From contig NZ_JMPP01000070.1 of assembly GCF_000735435.1 (NCBI RefSeq), forward strand, positions 1 through 64,000: DNA of 64,000 nt, read 5' to 3'. This stretch comes from Klebsiella planticola ATCC 33531. Lineage in GTDB: Bacteria; Pseudomonadota; Gammaproteobacteria; Enterobacterales; Enterobacteriaceae. This document shows positions 8,288-16,327 of the stretch, piece after piece. Below the pieces are notes generated by a model. The model searched no databases. It was given only the letters and a program-made list of their open reading frames with translations, and was not told the origin of the DNA. Every line of letters starts with the position of its first letter. Positions within the stretch are counted from its first letter, which is position 1. Made by a program: the position numbers and the translations under genes.

Positions 8288-8589
8288 CAGACGTGAATAC
8301 CACGCAACGTATCAATCAGTGCAGGCTCACGCTCGATGAGGCAGAGCATTTTCAGCGCTATACCCGACGGAATACGCCGTTGCTGTTCCCAGCTGCGGAC
8401 AAGGTCAACGCTGGCACCCACCACTTCTGCAAATTCAGCCTGTTTCATGCCGGCATGTTTACGAATGGCTTTCACATCCGGCAGTGTATGGCGGTGAACC
8501 TGTTCTGCAGCGGGCTGGATCTGGCCATTTTCAATGGCCACCATTTCCTCCATGCTGCTGATCAGGGCATCAAAAAGTTTCTTTTCCAT
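8287..8589 (-). CDS. XRE-type HTH antitoxin (HigA/NadS-like)
   Basis: The 100-residue protein has an N-terminal segment that probably wraps the toxin and a C-terminal helix-turn-helix (about residues 42-85: MKQAEFAEVVGASVDLVRSWEQQRRIPSG). This is the layout of antitoxins of the HigBA/NadST kind. It is the second gene of a toxin-first operon, 48 bases after the toxin. It should neutralise the toxin and repress the operon by binding the repeats near 9008-9045. It ends at a bidirectional terminator. Confidence 0.85.
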   Translation of the reverse strand: MEKKLFDALISSMEEMVAIENGQIQPAAEQVHRHTLPDVKAIRKHAGMKQAEFAEVVGASVDLVRSWEQQRRIPSGIALKMLCLIEREPALIDTLRGIHV

Positions 8590-8637
8590 AAATTTTTCCT
8601 CGTTATGGAGAGGCCTGCCACCATTTGAGTGGCGCCA

Positions 8638-8961
8638 TTACTTCAGCTGCTGTGTTAATGCCTTCATAACGGCTTTTTCTTTCTCGCTGAGATCATCTTT
8701 CGCATTCTTCGGGTATATCAGCAGCAGATACAGTCTGCCGCTGGCAAGACGAACGTAGTAAATCACCCTGACCCCACCTCGCTTACCCATCCCCGGGCGC
8801 CCCCAGCGAATCTTCCTGCATCCACCGGTATGACTGATTGTGTCACCCCGATCATGGGCTTCCAGTAAATAGGTCTGCAGTTCGCGGAATTCATCATCAT
8901 CCATGAGCTCCTTACGCAGTCCACTGAAAGCGCTGGTTTCAACAAACTCCAGATAGTTCAT
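8638..8961 (-). CDS. RelE/HigB-type toxin
   Basis: The 107-residue protein is a RelE/ParE-superfamily toxin, usually a ribosome-dependent mRNA endonuclease. Supporting signatures are the N-terminal F-V-E-T-x-x-F, the middle GGCRKIRWGRPGMGKRGGVRVIYY (about residues 46-69, with basic catalytic-type residues and the RVIYY strand) and the tail LLIYPKNAKDDLSEKEK. It is the upstream gene of the pair. Length and motifs look complete, so the module may be active and could help plasmid stability. Confidence 0.85.
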   Translation of the reverse strand: MNYLEFVETSAFSGLRKELMDDDEFRELQTYLLEAHDRGDTISHTGGCRKIRWGRPGMGKRGGVRVIYYVRLASGRLYLLLIYPKNAKDDLSEKEKAVMKALTQQLK

Positions 8962-9007
8962 CCCTCTGGCTCCTTTAGCTTTCTGGTGCCAATAATACTG
9001 GTACCAC

Positions 9008-9045
9008 GTACTAAAATCAATCTTTTTAGTACCCTGTACTAAAAT
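9008..9045. promoter_or_regulatory. Probable toxin-antitoxin operator repeats
   Basis: Three copies of a 9-base motif are packed upstream of the toxin gene: GTACTAAAA at 9008, TTTTAGTAC (inverted) at 9024 and GTACTAAAA at 9036. The inverted pair forms a palindrome around a 7-base centre. This is the expected layout for cooperative antitoxin or complex binding at an autoregulated promoter. A decayed IS110 copy begins about 12 bases beyond. Confidence 0.65.
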
Positions 9046-9057
9046 CGAGGTTACCAG

Positions 9058-9825
9058 GGTTACACGATGCTGGTTTTTATGTTTCTCTGGGCAACCCTCC
9101 CCGCTGGGAGCCGCCGGCCCACGAAATCAGATATCTCGGTGCGCGCCTGCTACGGCGGGACGTTCTGCTGGGTGATGAACTTCGTGAGGCGAACAGACTA
9201 GAAAAATACCTGTCCACAGACACACCTGCAGAGATTATTAGTTCCTGCATGCATATGGCGCAGCAGCTGCGCGAGGAGATAAGTAATATCGAGCGGCAGA
9301 TTAAAGCGCATATCAAAGCCAGCCCTGCACTGAGGCGTGATAATACACTGCTGACCTCAATTAAATCTGTTGGTCCCCAGCTGGGGATGCATATGCTGGT
9401 CGTGCTTCGCAGTCATGACTTTGCATCAGCAGAACAGGCTGCCGCATTTCTGGGCGTGGTGCCGATCGAGAAACGCTCAGGCACATCGGTTCGTAGCCGG
9501 CCCGGATGTCGAAAATCGATCCACCTCAGTTGAGAGCGAAGCTTTACATGTCTGCACTGTGCGGAAAAATCTACAATAAGCGAAGCGTAATATTACGACG
9601 AGATGTGCCTGCGGGGTAAACCTAAAATGGTGGCCATTGGCGCGCTGATGCGGAAACTGGTGCACTGGTGTTATGGCGTCCTGAAGACCGGGATCGTTTT
9701 TAATGACGAAGGCCTGAAACAAGTACTGTCAATCTGACTGTACCAGGCTGGCATTAAACTCAAAGTAACGCTCACAGCAGTAAGTGAGTGTAGTCCGCTA
9801 TGAGCGAATAGCTGACATTCAGCTT
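9058..9825 (+). mobile_element. Decayed IS110-family element, 5'-truncated
   Basis: The sequence is highly similar to codons from about residue 73 onward, and to the right end, of the intact element at 10850-12070. The left end and first ~70 codons are absent. A ~99-bp segment is missing between what are, in the intact copy, two AACCCTCACCG direct repeats. Single-base losses near 9500 (GGCCCGGATG versus GGCCCCGGATG) and 9590 break the frame. The right end (GCTATGAGCGA) is retained. It is inactive. Confidence 0.88.
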
Positions 9826-9873
9826 CCGCTTATGAGTAGAATAATGGCTTTAGAGAAATGAGGAATCTGAACT

Positions 9874-10509
9874 TTATATAAAATCCTTTAACTCCTCAGC
9901 ATTAATGTTCGCCAGCATTGAAGCTTTCAAGTTTGGGGATGATGCGAGATACCTCGAGATCAGGTTGAATCCTGCGGTATATCCTAGCCACCTGGGCAAA
10001 TCTCCTGTTCCGAAAAACCAGGCATTATGGTCGTAATCAGTGCGATGCCAGTTTTCAAGCATTTGTGGATAGTAGGGCTGAATAGTATCGGATTGGAGGC
10101 TTTCCCAAGGCTCAGGTTCACCACCAAAAAGCTCAATAGAAAAATGCCCGGCAAGCCCTTCTGAGACTAACACCTCTCCCAACGTTGAGCCATATCCCGG
10201 CCCTGTCCACCTAACTGCATGGTGCAGTTCATGCACAAACATTCGTTCAATAGAGTGCGCATCATTTTTGCAAAATGCAGAATTTTCAGGATCAACAGTT
10301 ATATAGATAACGCCAGCTTCAGGGCAAAAACCAAGATGCCCTTTTTCCGGGATGACAAACTTCCCAGCTTTAACCACCACATCCAGTGAATGAATCGGCA
10401 TTAACCTTTTGGCTTGTTCGTAGGTATCAGTCAGGTTTATTTGAAGCCATTCACAGTGAGCGGTGAGTTTCTTCTGCGCATTCAGAATGTGGAGATTCAT
10501 TTGAGACAT
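9874..10509 (-). CDS. DUF2268 putative zinc-dependent protease
   Basis: The 211-residue protein has the DUF2268 signature: a zincin motif FVHELHHAVRW (HExxH-like, about residues 90-100) followed by SEGLAGHF about 20 residues on, where a glutamate would be the third zinc ligand. The N-terminus carries VVVKAGKFVIPEKGHLGFCPEAG, where a bound metal or peptide usually contacts the fold. No signal peptide is visible, so it should be cytosolic. Substrates are unknown. It lies alone between the decayed IS110 copy and repeat copy B. Confidence 0.8.
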   Translation of the reverse strand: MSQMNLHILNAQKKLTAHCEWLQINLTDTYEQAKRLMPIHSLDVVVKAGKFVIPEKGHLGFCPEAGVIYITVDPENSAFCKNDAHSIERMFVHELHHAVRWTGPGYGSTLGEVLVSEGLAGHFSIELFGGEPEPWESLQSDTIQPYYPQMLENWHRTDYDHNAWFFGTGDLPRWLGYTAGFNLISRYLASSPNLKASMLANINAEELKDFI

Positions 10510-10609
10510 TACGGTACCACGCCAAAAGCGTCACTAAATCGCCACACATTAACACACAAAGCGAATGTCATGGTGTTGCTCAACAGTTGAGGGCCAAACC
10601 ATTAACAGC

Positions 10610-10845
10610 AATGTCCGCATTTGGCACAAAGCAGACATTAAAGACTACAGCATCGGATGCCGCGTTAGCGGCATGGAGGCGCCAGATGAAGCTGCATGTA
10701 TCTGTGGAGTCAAATGGCGCCGAAAGCCCGGCGTAGCCGGTTACCTGGCTATAAATTCTGCCACCCTCCCCCCTGCCCTTGTATCTAACAGTTTGTGGTG
10801 ATTAGCTACCACCACTGAAGCAGAGTGAGCCGCCCCCTTCCCTTA
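10610..10845 (+). repeat. Hairpin-rich repeat, copy B, abutting IS110
   Basis: The copy shares about 170 bases with copies A and C (inverted repeat AATGTCCGC...GCAGACATT, ATGCCGC/GCGGCAT hairpin, GGCGCC half-sites). About 190 bases present in A and C are missing after CCTGCCC, and it then resumes with the TTGTATCTAACAG tail seen in copy A. It ends at CCTTAAGG, where the intact IS110-family element appears to start. Confidence 0.8.
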
Positions 10846-10849
10846 AGGT

Positions 10850-11000
10850 CAGAAAAGTCTGCACCGCTGAACCTTGTTTAGCAGCATATGGCCCTCCGCT
10901 TCACCTTTCACGCCAGCACATCAGGTTGAACGGTTACCGGGAGCTCGACTCCGTATGTACAAGGCGAACAGGCGTGACGGTTTATGTGAGAGGAGTTTAA
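10850..11000 (+). ncRNA. Candidate IS110 bridge RNA region
   Basis: This ~150-base non-coding stretch between the left end and the transposase start is where IS110-subgroup elements such as IS621 encode their bridge RNA. It contains short complementary segments but no T-rich terminator. A fold was not computed here. The call rests on element architecture and established biology of the family, not on a recognised motif. Confidence 0.35.
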
Positions 11001-11002
11001 CC

Positions 11003-11998
11003 ATGTTTCCATTCGGCATTGACGTGAGTAAAAACACCCTGGATCTTTGCATGCTTTATGACGGTATCAAAGGACGCATAAAAACCCGTAACATCCAAAA
11101 TAACAGACATTCAGTTGAAAATATTCTTCGCTGGCTCAGGCTCCAGCACTGCGGTCCGGAAGATGTTCATGTGGTGATGGAGGCTACCGGGGTTTATCAC
11201 GAACGGCTGGCTACTGAGTTACATGATGCTGGTTTCTATGTCTCTCTGGCCAACCCTCACCGTAGCAGAGAGTTTGCACGCGGCATGGGAATAATGACAA
11301 AAACGGATAAGGTGGATGCGTATATGCTGGCCTGCTACGCATTCCTTAAGAACCCTCACCGCTGGGAGCCGCCGGCACCCGAAATCAGATATCTCGGTGC
11401 ACTCCTGCGACGGCGGGATGTTCTGCTGGGTGATGCCCTGCGTGAGGAGAACAGGCTGGAAAAATACCTGTCCACAGACACACCTGCAGATATTATCAGT
11501 TCCTGCATGCATATGGCGCAGCTGCTGCGCGAGGAGGTAAGCAATATCGAGCGGCAGATTAAAGCGCATATCAAAGCCAGCCCTGCACTGAGGCGTGATT
11601 ATACACTTCTGACCTCAATTAAATCTGTTGGCCCCCAGCTGGGAATGCATATGCTGGTCGTGCTTCGCAGCCATGACTTTTCATCAGCTGAGCAGGCTGC
11701 CGCATTTCTGGGTGTGGTGCCGATCGAGAAACGTTCAGGCACATCGGTTCGGAGCCGGCCCCGGATGTCGAAAATCGGTCCGCCTCAGTTGAGAGCGAAG
11801 CTTTACATGTCTGCGCTGTGCGGAAAAATCTACAATAAGCGGATGCGTAATATTTACGACGAGATGTGCCTGCGGGGTAAACCTAAAATGGTGGCCATTG
11901 GTGCGCTGATGCGGAAACTGGTGCACTGGTGTTATGGCGTCCTGAAGACCGGAATCGTTTTTAATGATGAAGGCCTGAAACAAGTACTGTCAACCTGA
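11003..11998 (+). CDS. IS110-family DEDD transposase
   Basis: The product is 331 residues if translation starts at the ATG at 11003, which follows AGAGGAG. A longer in-frame start upstream lies in non-coding left-end sequence. The N-terminal RuvC-like DEDD domain shows GIDVSKNTLDL (first D), VVMEATGVYHERLA (E) and KTDKVDAYMLA (two D). The C-terminal Tnp domain has SVGPQLGMHMLVV, LGVVPIEKRSGTS and RMSKIGPPQLRAKLYMSAL with the candidate catalytic serine. It is complete and probably active, catalysing bridge-RNA-guided recombination. Confidence 0.92.
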   Translation: MFPFGIDVSKNTLDLCMLYDGIKGRIKTRNIQNNRHSVENILRWLRLQHCGPEDVHVVMEATGVYHERLATELHDAGFYVSLANPHRSREFARGMGIMTKTDKVDAYMLACYAFLKNPHRWEPPAPEIRYLGALLRRRDVLLGDALREENRLEKYLSTDTPADIISSCMHMAQLLREEVSNIERQIKAHIKASPALRRDYTLLTSIKSVGPQLGMHMLVVLRSHDFSSAEQAAAFLGVVPIEKRSGTSVRSRPRMSKIGPPQLRAKLYMSALCGKIYNKRMRNIYDEMCLRGKPKMVAIGALMRKLVHWCYGVLKTGIVFNDEGLKQVLST

Positions 11999-12118
11999 CT
12001 GTACCAGGCTGGCACTAAACTCAAAATAACGCTCGCTGCAGTAAGTGAGCGCAGTCTGCTATGAGCGAAAAGCGGACGCTGGTGTTATTTAGATAAATTC
12101 GACTTCTGTGCTTGTGCA

Positions 12119-12913
12119 CTAATCCAGGGAAGAGAAATATTGCGTCGGTGATTTACCCAGCGCTTTTCTGAACATCGTAATAAACGCACTTACCGAATCA
12201 TACCCTAGAGTTCCGGCTACGCGCTGCACGGGCTGACCTTCAGACAGATGGCTTAGTGCAATCATCAAATGCAGCTGCTGACGCCAGCGGCCAAAGCTCA
12301 TTCCAGTCGCCTCTTTTATCAGCCTGGCCAGAGATCGCTCGCTGATGGCCAGATGAGCAGCCCATTGCTTTAACGTTCGCCGGTCATCTGGCTCATTAAA
12401 GAGTGCCTCAGCCATAATCCTGATTTTAGGATGATCTGATACAGGAAGATGGAGTGCTTCGACCGGCACATCCGGAATATGCTCCAGCAGCACCGCTGCA
12501 AGCCTGGCGGTTTTACTGTCAGGAGAATAAGTATGTTCCTGCTCTGCAAGATACAGAACAAGCTCGCGGACCAGAGGTGTAACCGCTATGGTACAGCAAA
12601 TTTCCGGCATCGCTGCTGCGCCGGGCTCGATGAATAAAAAGCACGTATCTGCATTCTTCGTGATCCGGCAACGGTGCGGGATCTCTCCCGGAACCCAGAC
12701 GGCATGCCCCGGTGGAACAAGCCACAGCGCATCGTCAACCTCACAGCGCACTGCACCGCGCATAGAGAGAATAAGTTGCCCCTTGCGATGAGCGTGCGGA
12801 CGCTGCCCGGCATACTCGCCTGACGATGATACATGCAGGGCGATAGCGGCCTGACTGAAATCATCGGCATTAAACTCTTCCGGTGAGGTCACCGGTTTTT
12901 TATTAACTGGCAT
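12119..12913 (-). CDS. nimR: AraC-family regulator NimR-like
   Basis: The 264-residue regulator has an N-terminal cupin-type sensor (about residues 25-125, with H-A-H-R-K-G-Q-L and VPPGHAVWVPGEIPH). A C-terminal AraC double helix-turn-helix spans about residues 165-262 (ISERSLARLIKEATGMSFGRWRQ and RVAGTLGYDSVSAFITMFRKALG). E. coli NimR (YeaM) has this layout and represses nimT. Here it is divergent from a NimT-like transporter, with about 90 bases between the starts, which supports the same role. Its inducer is unknown here. Confidence 0.82.
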   Translation of the reverse strand: MPVNKKPVTSPEEFNADDFSQAAIALHVSSSGEYAGQRPHAHRKGQLILSMRGAVRCEVDDALWLVPPGHAVWVPGEIPHRCRITKNADTCFLFIEPGAAAMPEICCTIAVTPLVRELVLYLAEQEHTYSPDSKTARLAAVLLEHIPDVPVEALHLPVSDHPKIRIMAEALFNEPDDRRTLKQWAAHLAISERSLARLIKEATGMSFGRWRQQLHLMIALSHLSEGQPVQRVAGTLGYDSVSAFITMFRKALGKSPTQYFSSLD

Positions 12914-13000
12914 GATTTAGCTATATGTTGTCAGATTATCTATATTCTGTAACTCATGCGTCCTTTAAAGTCTTTCTTTTTTTCAGAGAAAGCAAAACTT

Positions 13001-14191
13001 ATGTCCCACACGACGAACAAGTGGTCTTCAATCATACTTGTGATCGGCATTCTTTTTATTGCCATTAACCTGCGTGTTCCTTTTACCGCTATCGCACCCG
13101 TTTTAGAGTCCATTCGCCATGATTTTGGGCTGAGTATCACAGCCGTTGGGTTGCTTAACTCGCTGCCTTTACTGGCCTTTGCCGCCTTTTCTCCACTGAG
13201 CGCATCGATTTCCCGCAAGTATGGCCTGGAACGCACCCTTTTTGGTGCCCTGGTCGTGATTTCAGCGGGGATTGTGCTTCGCTCAACAGGCAGCGTCTGG
13301 GCGCTTTATGGCGGAACAGTATTAATTGGTATCGGGATTGCCCTGGGCAATGTCCTGCTGCCTGGCCTGATTAAACGTGACTTTTCCGGAAACGTGGCTT
13401 CCGTGACGGGAGCATATTCCATCACCATGGGCACCGCTGGCGCCATCGGCTCTACCATTGTCATTCCTCTGACGCAGAGCTGGGGCTGGAACATCGCGTT
13501 AGCCATGTTGGTTATTGCACCGCTCTTTGCGATGCTTTTATGGTTGCCGCAGTTGAAGAAAAAGCATCAATTGCCAGTAGCAGGTGAGAAAAAAGCAGCG
13601 ACCGTTGCGGTCTGGCGCTCGTCTCTGGCGTGGCAGGTCACCATGTTTATGGGCTTGAATGCGATGCCCTTTTATGTTGCGGTCGGCTGGCTGCCAGTCA
13701 TTCTGACAGGCAGTGGGCTATCCTCAGCTCAGGCTGGTGAGGTACATGGCATCCTTCAGCTCACCACCGCTATTCCCGGCTTAATTCTGGCAGCCACGCT
13801 GCGTCGTCTTAACGATCAGAAATTAGCCGCTGCTGGTGTCAGCCTTTTAACCGCAGTATCCTTTATTGGCATCCTTTATTTGCCAAATCTGGCGATGCTG
13901 TGGGCTGCACTCCTCGGCTTCGGCTCGGGTGCCAGCATGATGCTGGGTCTGACCTTCATCGGGTTGCGCACTACAAACGCTGGTGATGCTGCCGCGCTGT
14001 CAGGCATGGCGCAGAGTATCGGTTATCTGATGGCGGCGATGGGACCGCTATTGCTGGGAAAAGTACAGGAGTTGTCCGGAGGCTGGACCGTACCATTACT
14101 GATGACCACAGCAATCTCAGTTGCAGGAGCCTGCACCGGAATGGCTGCCGGACGAGATGTACACCTGGAACCTTTACAGCAGCCGGGCTGA
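13001..14191 (+). CDS. nimT: MFS transporter NimT/CynX family
   Basis: The product is a ~396-residue 12-helix inner-membrane transporter closely resembling E. coli NimT (YeaN), implicated in 2-nitroimidazole export. Shared stretches include NLRVPFTAIAPVLESIR, GIGIALGNVLLPGLIKRDF, GAYSITMGTAGAIGS and LGFGSGASMMLGLTFIGLR. The start at 13001 (MSHTTNKWSS) is preferred over an ATG 15 codons upstream, because that one lacks a ribosome-binding site and would add an unusual basic N-terminus. It is paired with the divergent NimR-like regulator. Confidence 0.85.
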   Translation: MSHTTNKWSSIILVIGILFIAINLRVPFTAIAPVLESIRHDFGLSITAVGLLNSLPLLAFAAFSPLSASISRKYGLERTLFGALVVISAGIVLRSTGSVWALYGGTVLIGIGIALGNVLLPGLIKRDFSGNVASVTGAYSITMGTAGAIGSTIVIPLTQSWGWNIALAMLVIAPLFAMLLWLPQLKKKHQLPVAGEKKAATVAVWRSSLAWQVTMFMGLNAMPFYVAVGWLPVILTGSGLSSAQAGEVHGILQLTTAIPGLILAATLRRLNDQKLAAAGVSLLTAVSFIGILYLPNLAMLWAALLGFGSGASMMLGLTFIGLRTTNAGDAAALSGMAQSIGYLMAAMGPLLLGKVQELSGGWTVPLLMTTAISVAGACTGMAAGRDVHLEPLQQPG

Positions 14192-14341
14192 ATGGGCTTA
14201 CACAGGAGGGTACCAGCTGAACTTCTAAAGCGGATGCTTTCCATTGAGGTTCTGAAGCGTCTTAATAGTACCGGAGCCATCTGTACTATCCCGATGAGCG
14301 GATTTTTCGGTGAAAAGGCCGTTCAGGGCGAGCGTAACATT

Positions 14342-14374
14342 CAGCGATCGCCCTGAAACTCAGGGCGATCGCTG
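14342..14374. terminator. Strong hairpin downstream of nimT
   Basis: A perfect 14-bp inverted repeat, CAGCGATCGCCCTG / CAGGGCGATCGCTG with loop AAACT, lies between nimT and the converging nitroreductase fragment. No T tract follows on either strand, so it may be a weak or factor-assisted terminator, or an mRNA-stabilising structure. Confidence 0.6.
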
Positions 14375-14399
14375 TCAGTAATAATATAATAAGCAAGCC

Positions 14400-14715
14400 T
14401 CAGGACTGTTTGGCAACGATGAATCGCTTTTCATCACCCATAAAGGCTTTTTCACTGGCGGGTGAAAGGATAGCACCGAAATTCATGTGCGCGCGGAGTT
14501 TCAATGATGGAGGAACATTCCACTCAGTGCGAATATCTTCATCGATCAGAGGATTATAATGCTGCAGATTGGCACCAATTCCTTTTTCAGCCAGCGCCAG
14601 CCAGACCGCATACTGAGCGATAGCTGTGCTGTGCCGGGAAAATGTCCGCATAGGCCGCAAACTGCTCCTGTAGTGACTTGACAACATACTGATCCTCGAA
14701 AAAAGTATTGAGCCG
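14400..14715 (-). pseudogene. Nitroreductase-family oxidoreductase, 3' fragment
   Basis: The readable C-terminal ~75 residues (IAQYAVWLALAEKGIGANLQHYNPLIDE, then FGAILSPASEKAF) match the end of FMN-dependent nitroreductases. Upstream, a different frame encodes FFEDQYVVKSLQEQFAAYADIFP, which belongs to the same family, so a frameshift lies near 14645. The first half of the gene is absent, replaced at about 14720 by a fragment of a divergently oriented HxlR regulator. Non-functional. Confidence 0.82.
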
Positions 14716-14727
14716 GCAGCCGCTGCA

Positions 14728-14940
14728 AACCCGTCTATTTTATCTGAGGTGCCGGAGAAACGTTCTAAAGGAACTTGAAAGCAGGAATCTTGTTACGCGC
14801 ACTGTCTTTCGTGAAGTACCGCCCAAAGTCGAATATGCACTCGCGGAACTGGGAACGTCCCTCAGGCAGCGAATGAACTCAACCGGTGGGTAGAACAAAA
14901 CTGTCACTTTCTGATTAAAGACACTGATCCTTCCCTGTGA
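14728..14940 (+). pseudogene. HxlR-family regulator, C-terminal fragment
   Basis: The sequence encodes LKELESRNLVTRTVFREVPPKVEYALAELGTSL, the wing and dimerisation end of an HxlR/MarR-like winged helix. After a frameshift near 14862 a second frame continues ELNRWVEQNCHFLIKDTDPSL to a stop at 14940. The N-terminal half is missing. With the nitroreductase fragment it looks like the collapsed remains of a divergent reductase/regulator pair. Confidence 0.8.
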
Positions 14941-15129
14941 CATGCCATTGTTCATTGATGAGTGCTACGGGCTAACAGGAGCATATAAGAATGCAGGGTG
15001 CGGGCGCCGAAAAGCGGCGTCCCCTGCTGGCTCAGAGGCGACATCGCCTGCTGGCCATGAGGGAACAGGAAGGCATTTTAACAACCGGTCCCTGCATTTT
15101 ACTGTATCAGTACAAGCAGTACTTGCGTA

Positions 15130-15702
15130 TTAGTCTTTGCCCGGACCATGGTCAAACCGGGTTCCTTTGCCGATGGCATAAAACTGTCCCCCGGCGACAT
15201 AATGTATGGTTCGTAATTCGTCAGGTGCTTCATCAAATATCCAGTGCCCATTGCGAAAAACCCGATCGTCACTCCACGCGCCGGCAATTTCTCCCATAAA
15301 CAGATTATGTTCCAGCTCATATGCCGCGTTAGGTATCACATCACATACAAGCCAGCCAGCACAGCCCTCTACCAGCGGAACATCGAATTCTTTCAGGTAG
15401 AACATCGGTATTTTATGATTCTTGTCAGGCCTGTCACGGTAGCTGTGTTCACCTGTGTACAAAACGGTTTCCATCTGGCTGACTACAGGTATCTGTACGG
15501 CAAACAGACCACTTTCTTCCACCAATCGACGGGTGTAAGCCTGCGGACTGATATACGCCATGACTTTATTGATTCCTACCAGACTCACCCATGCGGCGGC
15601 CATCACATTGGCATTACCATTATGCTTAGCGGAAATCATTGTAGTAGGGCCGACCTGCAATAATCGGTATGCTTTATTCAGTTCAACTGGCTGTAAAGAC
15701 AC
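15130..15702 (-). CDS. Flavin reductase-like (FMN-binding) protein
   Basis: The 190-residue product has the flavin-reductase-like split-barrel fold: the motif GPTTMISAKHNGNANVMAAAWVS near residues 18-40 binds FMN phosphate, and it contains LFAVQIP and GCAGWLVCDV. The GTG at 15702 is preferred because GGAAGGAG precedes it by six bases. An upstream ATG would place that site inside the gene. Family members reduce flavin for partner oxygenases or act alone. No oxygenase is nearby, so its partner is unknown. Confidence 0.8.
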   Translation of the reverse strand: MSLQPVELNKAYRLLQVGPTTMISAKHNGNANVMAAAWVSLVGINKVMAYISPQAYTRRLVEESGLFAVQIPVVSQMETVLYTGEHSYRDRPDKNHKIPMFYLKEFDVPLVEGCAGWLVCDVIPNAAYELEHNLFMGEIAGAWSDDRVFRNGHWIFDEAPDELRTIHYVAGGQFYAIGKGTRFDHGPGKD

Positions 15703-15727
15703 AGGATTTCTCCTTCCCATTGATAAA

Positions 15728-15757
15728 AAATGTGCCGTTAACGGCAACGGCACATTT
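15728..15757 (-). terminator. Intrinsic terminator after flavodoxin-fold oxidoreductase
   Basis: On the minus strand a 12-bp stem, AAATGTGCCGTT / AACGGCACATTT with a six-base loop, is followed by a run of T. It separates the oxidoreductase gene from the flavin reductase gene, suggesting they are not one simple operon. Confidence 0.75.
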
Positions 15758-15795
15758 GAGGGCGTGTTAAAACACTGATGGTCGCCCGAAGTTAA

Positions 15796-16311
15796 TCAGG
15801 CTAATACCGTTTTATATTGTTCGACCTGAGCTGCGATTTCTTCGTCAGTTATCGTCGCGCTTCCGCCTGTAATAAACGGCTTGATGTAGTTCATACCCAG
15901 ATACCCGGAGATGGTTTCAAAAGACAGCAGGTACTCGCCTACCGTATGTCCGGCAGCGCCATCAGGCTGATAGGCAGACTCTGCACCACCAAGCGAAACG
16001 GCCAGCATGAGTTGCTTGTCGCGCAGCGCCTGTGTTTCTCCACCATGTGACCAGCCGTACGTCAGTACATCGTCAAGCCACTGTTTAAGAAGTGGCGGCG
16101 TGCTGTACCACTGCATAGGAAACTGCAGCACGATACGATCCGTCTTTTCCAGTGCAGCCTGTTCAGCGGCCACGTCGATTTTGCCATCCGGATACTGGTC
16201 ATACAGATAACGCACTTCAACGTCGGTCAGTGATGCTGCACCTTTTGCCAGGGCTGAGTTTACCCGTGACTGATTAATGTTGGGGTGGGTAACAAATACA
16301 GTTGTTTTCAT
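15796..16311 (-). CDS. NAD(P)H-dependent flavodoxin-fold oxidoreductase
   Basis: The 171-residue protein is of the NQO1/KefF/MdaB type. It has a Rossmann-like start (TTVFVTHPNINQSRVN), the FMN-binding IVLQFPMQWYSTPPLLKQWLDDVLTYGW segment (about residues 61-88) and a SLGGAESAYQPDG loop. Such enzymes reduce quinones or related electrophiles by two electrons. It starts 17 bases after the end of the aldo-keto reductase gene and is probably co-transcribed with it. Confidence 0.87.
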   Translation of the reverse strand: MKTTVFVTHPNINQSRVNSALAKGAASLTDVEVRYLYDQYPDGKIDVAAEQAALEKTDRIVLQFPMQWYSTPPLLKQWLDDVLTYGWSHGGETQALRDKQLMLAVSLGGAESAYQPDGAAGHTVGEYLLSFETISGYLGMNYIKPFITGGSATITDEEIAAQVEQYKTVLA

Positions 16312-16327
16312 GTCGATCTCTTATTTT

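Larger units (their letters stand above)
10846..12068 (+). mobile_element. Intact IS110-family insertion sequence
   Basis: The element has about 155 bases of non-coding left end, a DEDD transposase gene and about 70 bases of right end. The right boundary is supported by alignment with two relatives (3740 and 9825), which diverge after GCTATGAGCGA. The left boundary is inferred from the joint with copy B. IS110-family elements lack classical inverted repeats. In the IS110 subgroup the long non-coding left end encodes a bridge RNA that pairs with donor and target DNA, which fits this layout. Confidence 0.78.

Noticed and set aside
14941..15129. Short plus-strand frames between the HxlR fragment and the flavin reductase
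   Set aside because: Low-complexity repeats of CTGCTGGC and no start signal or family motif. Treated as intergenic debris.
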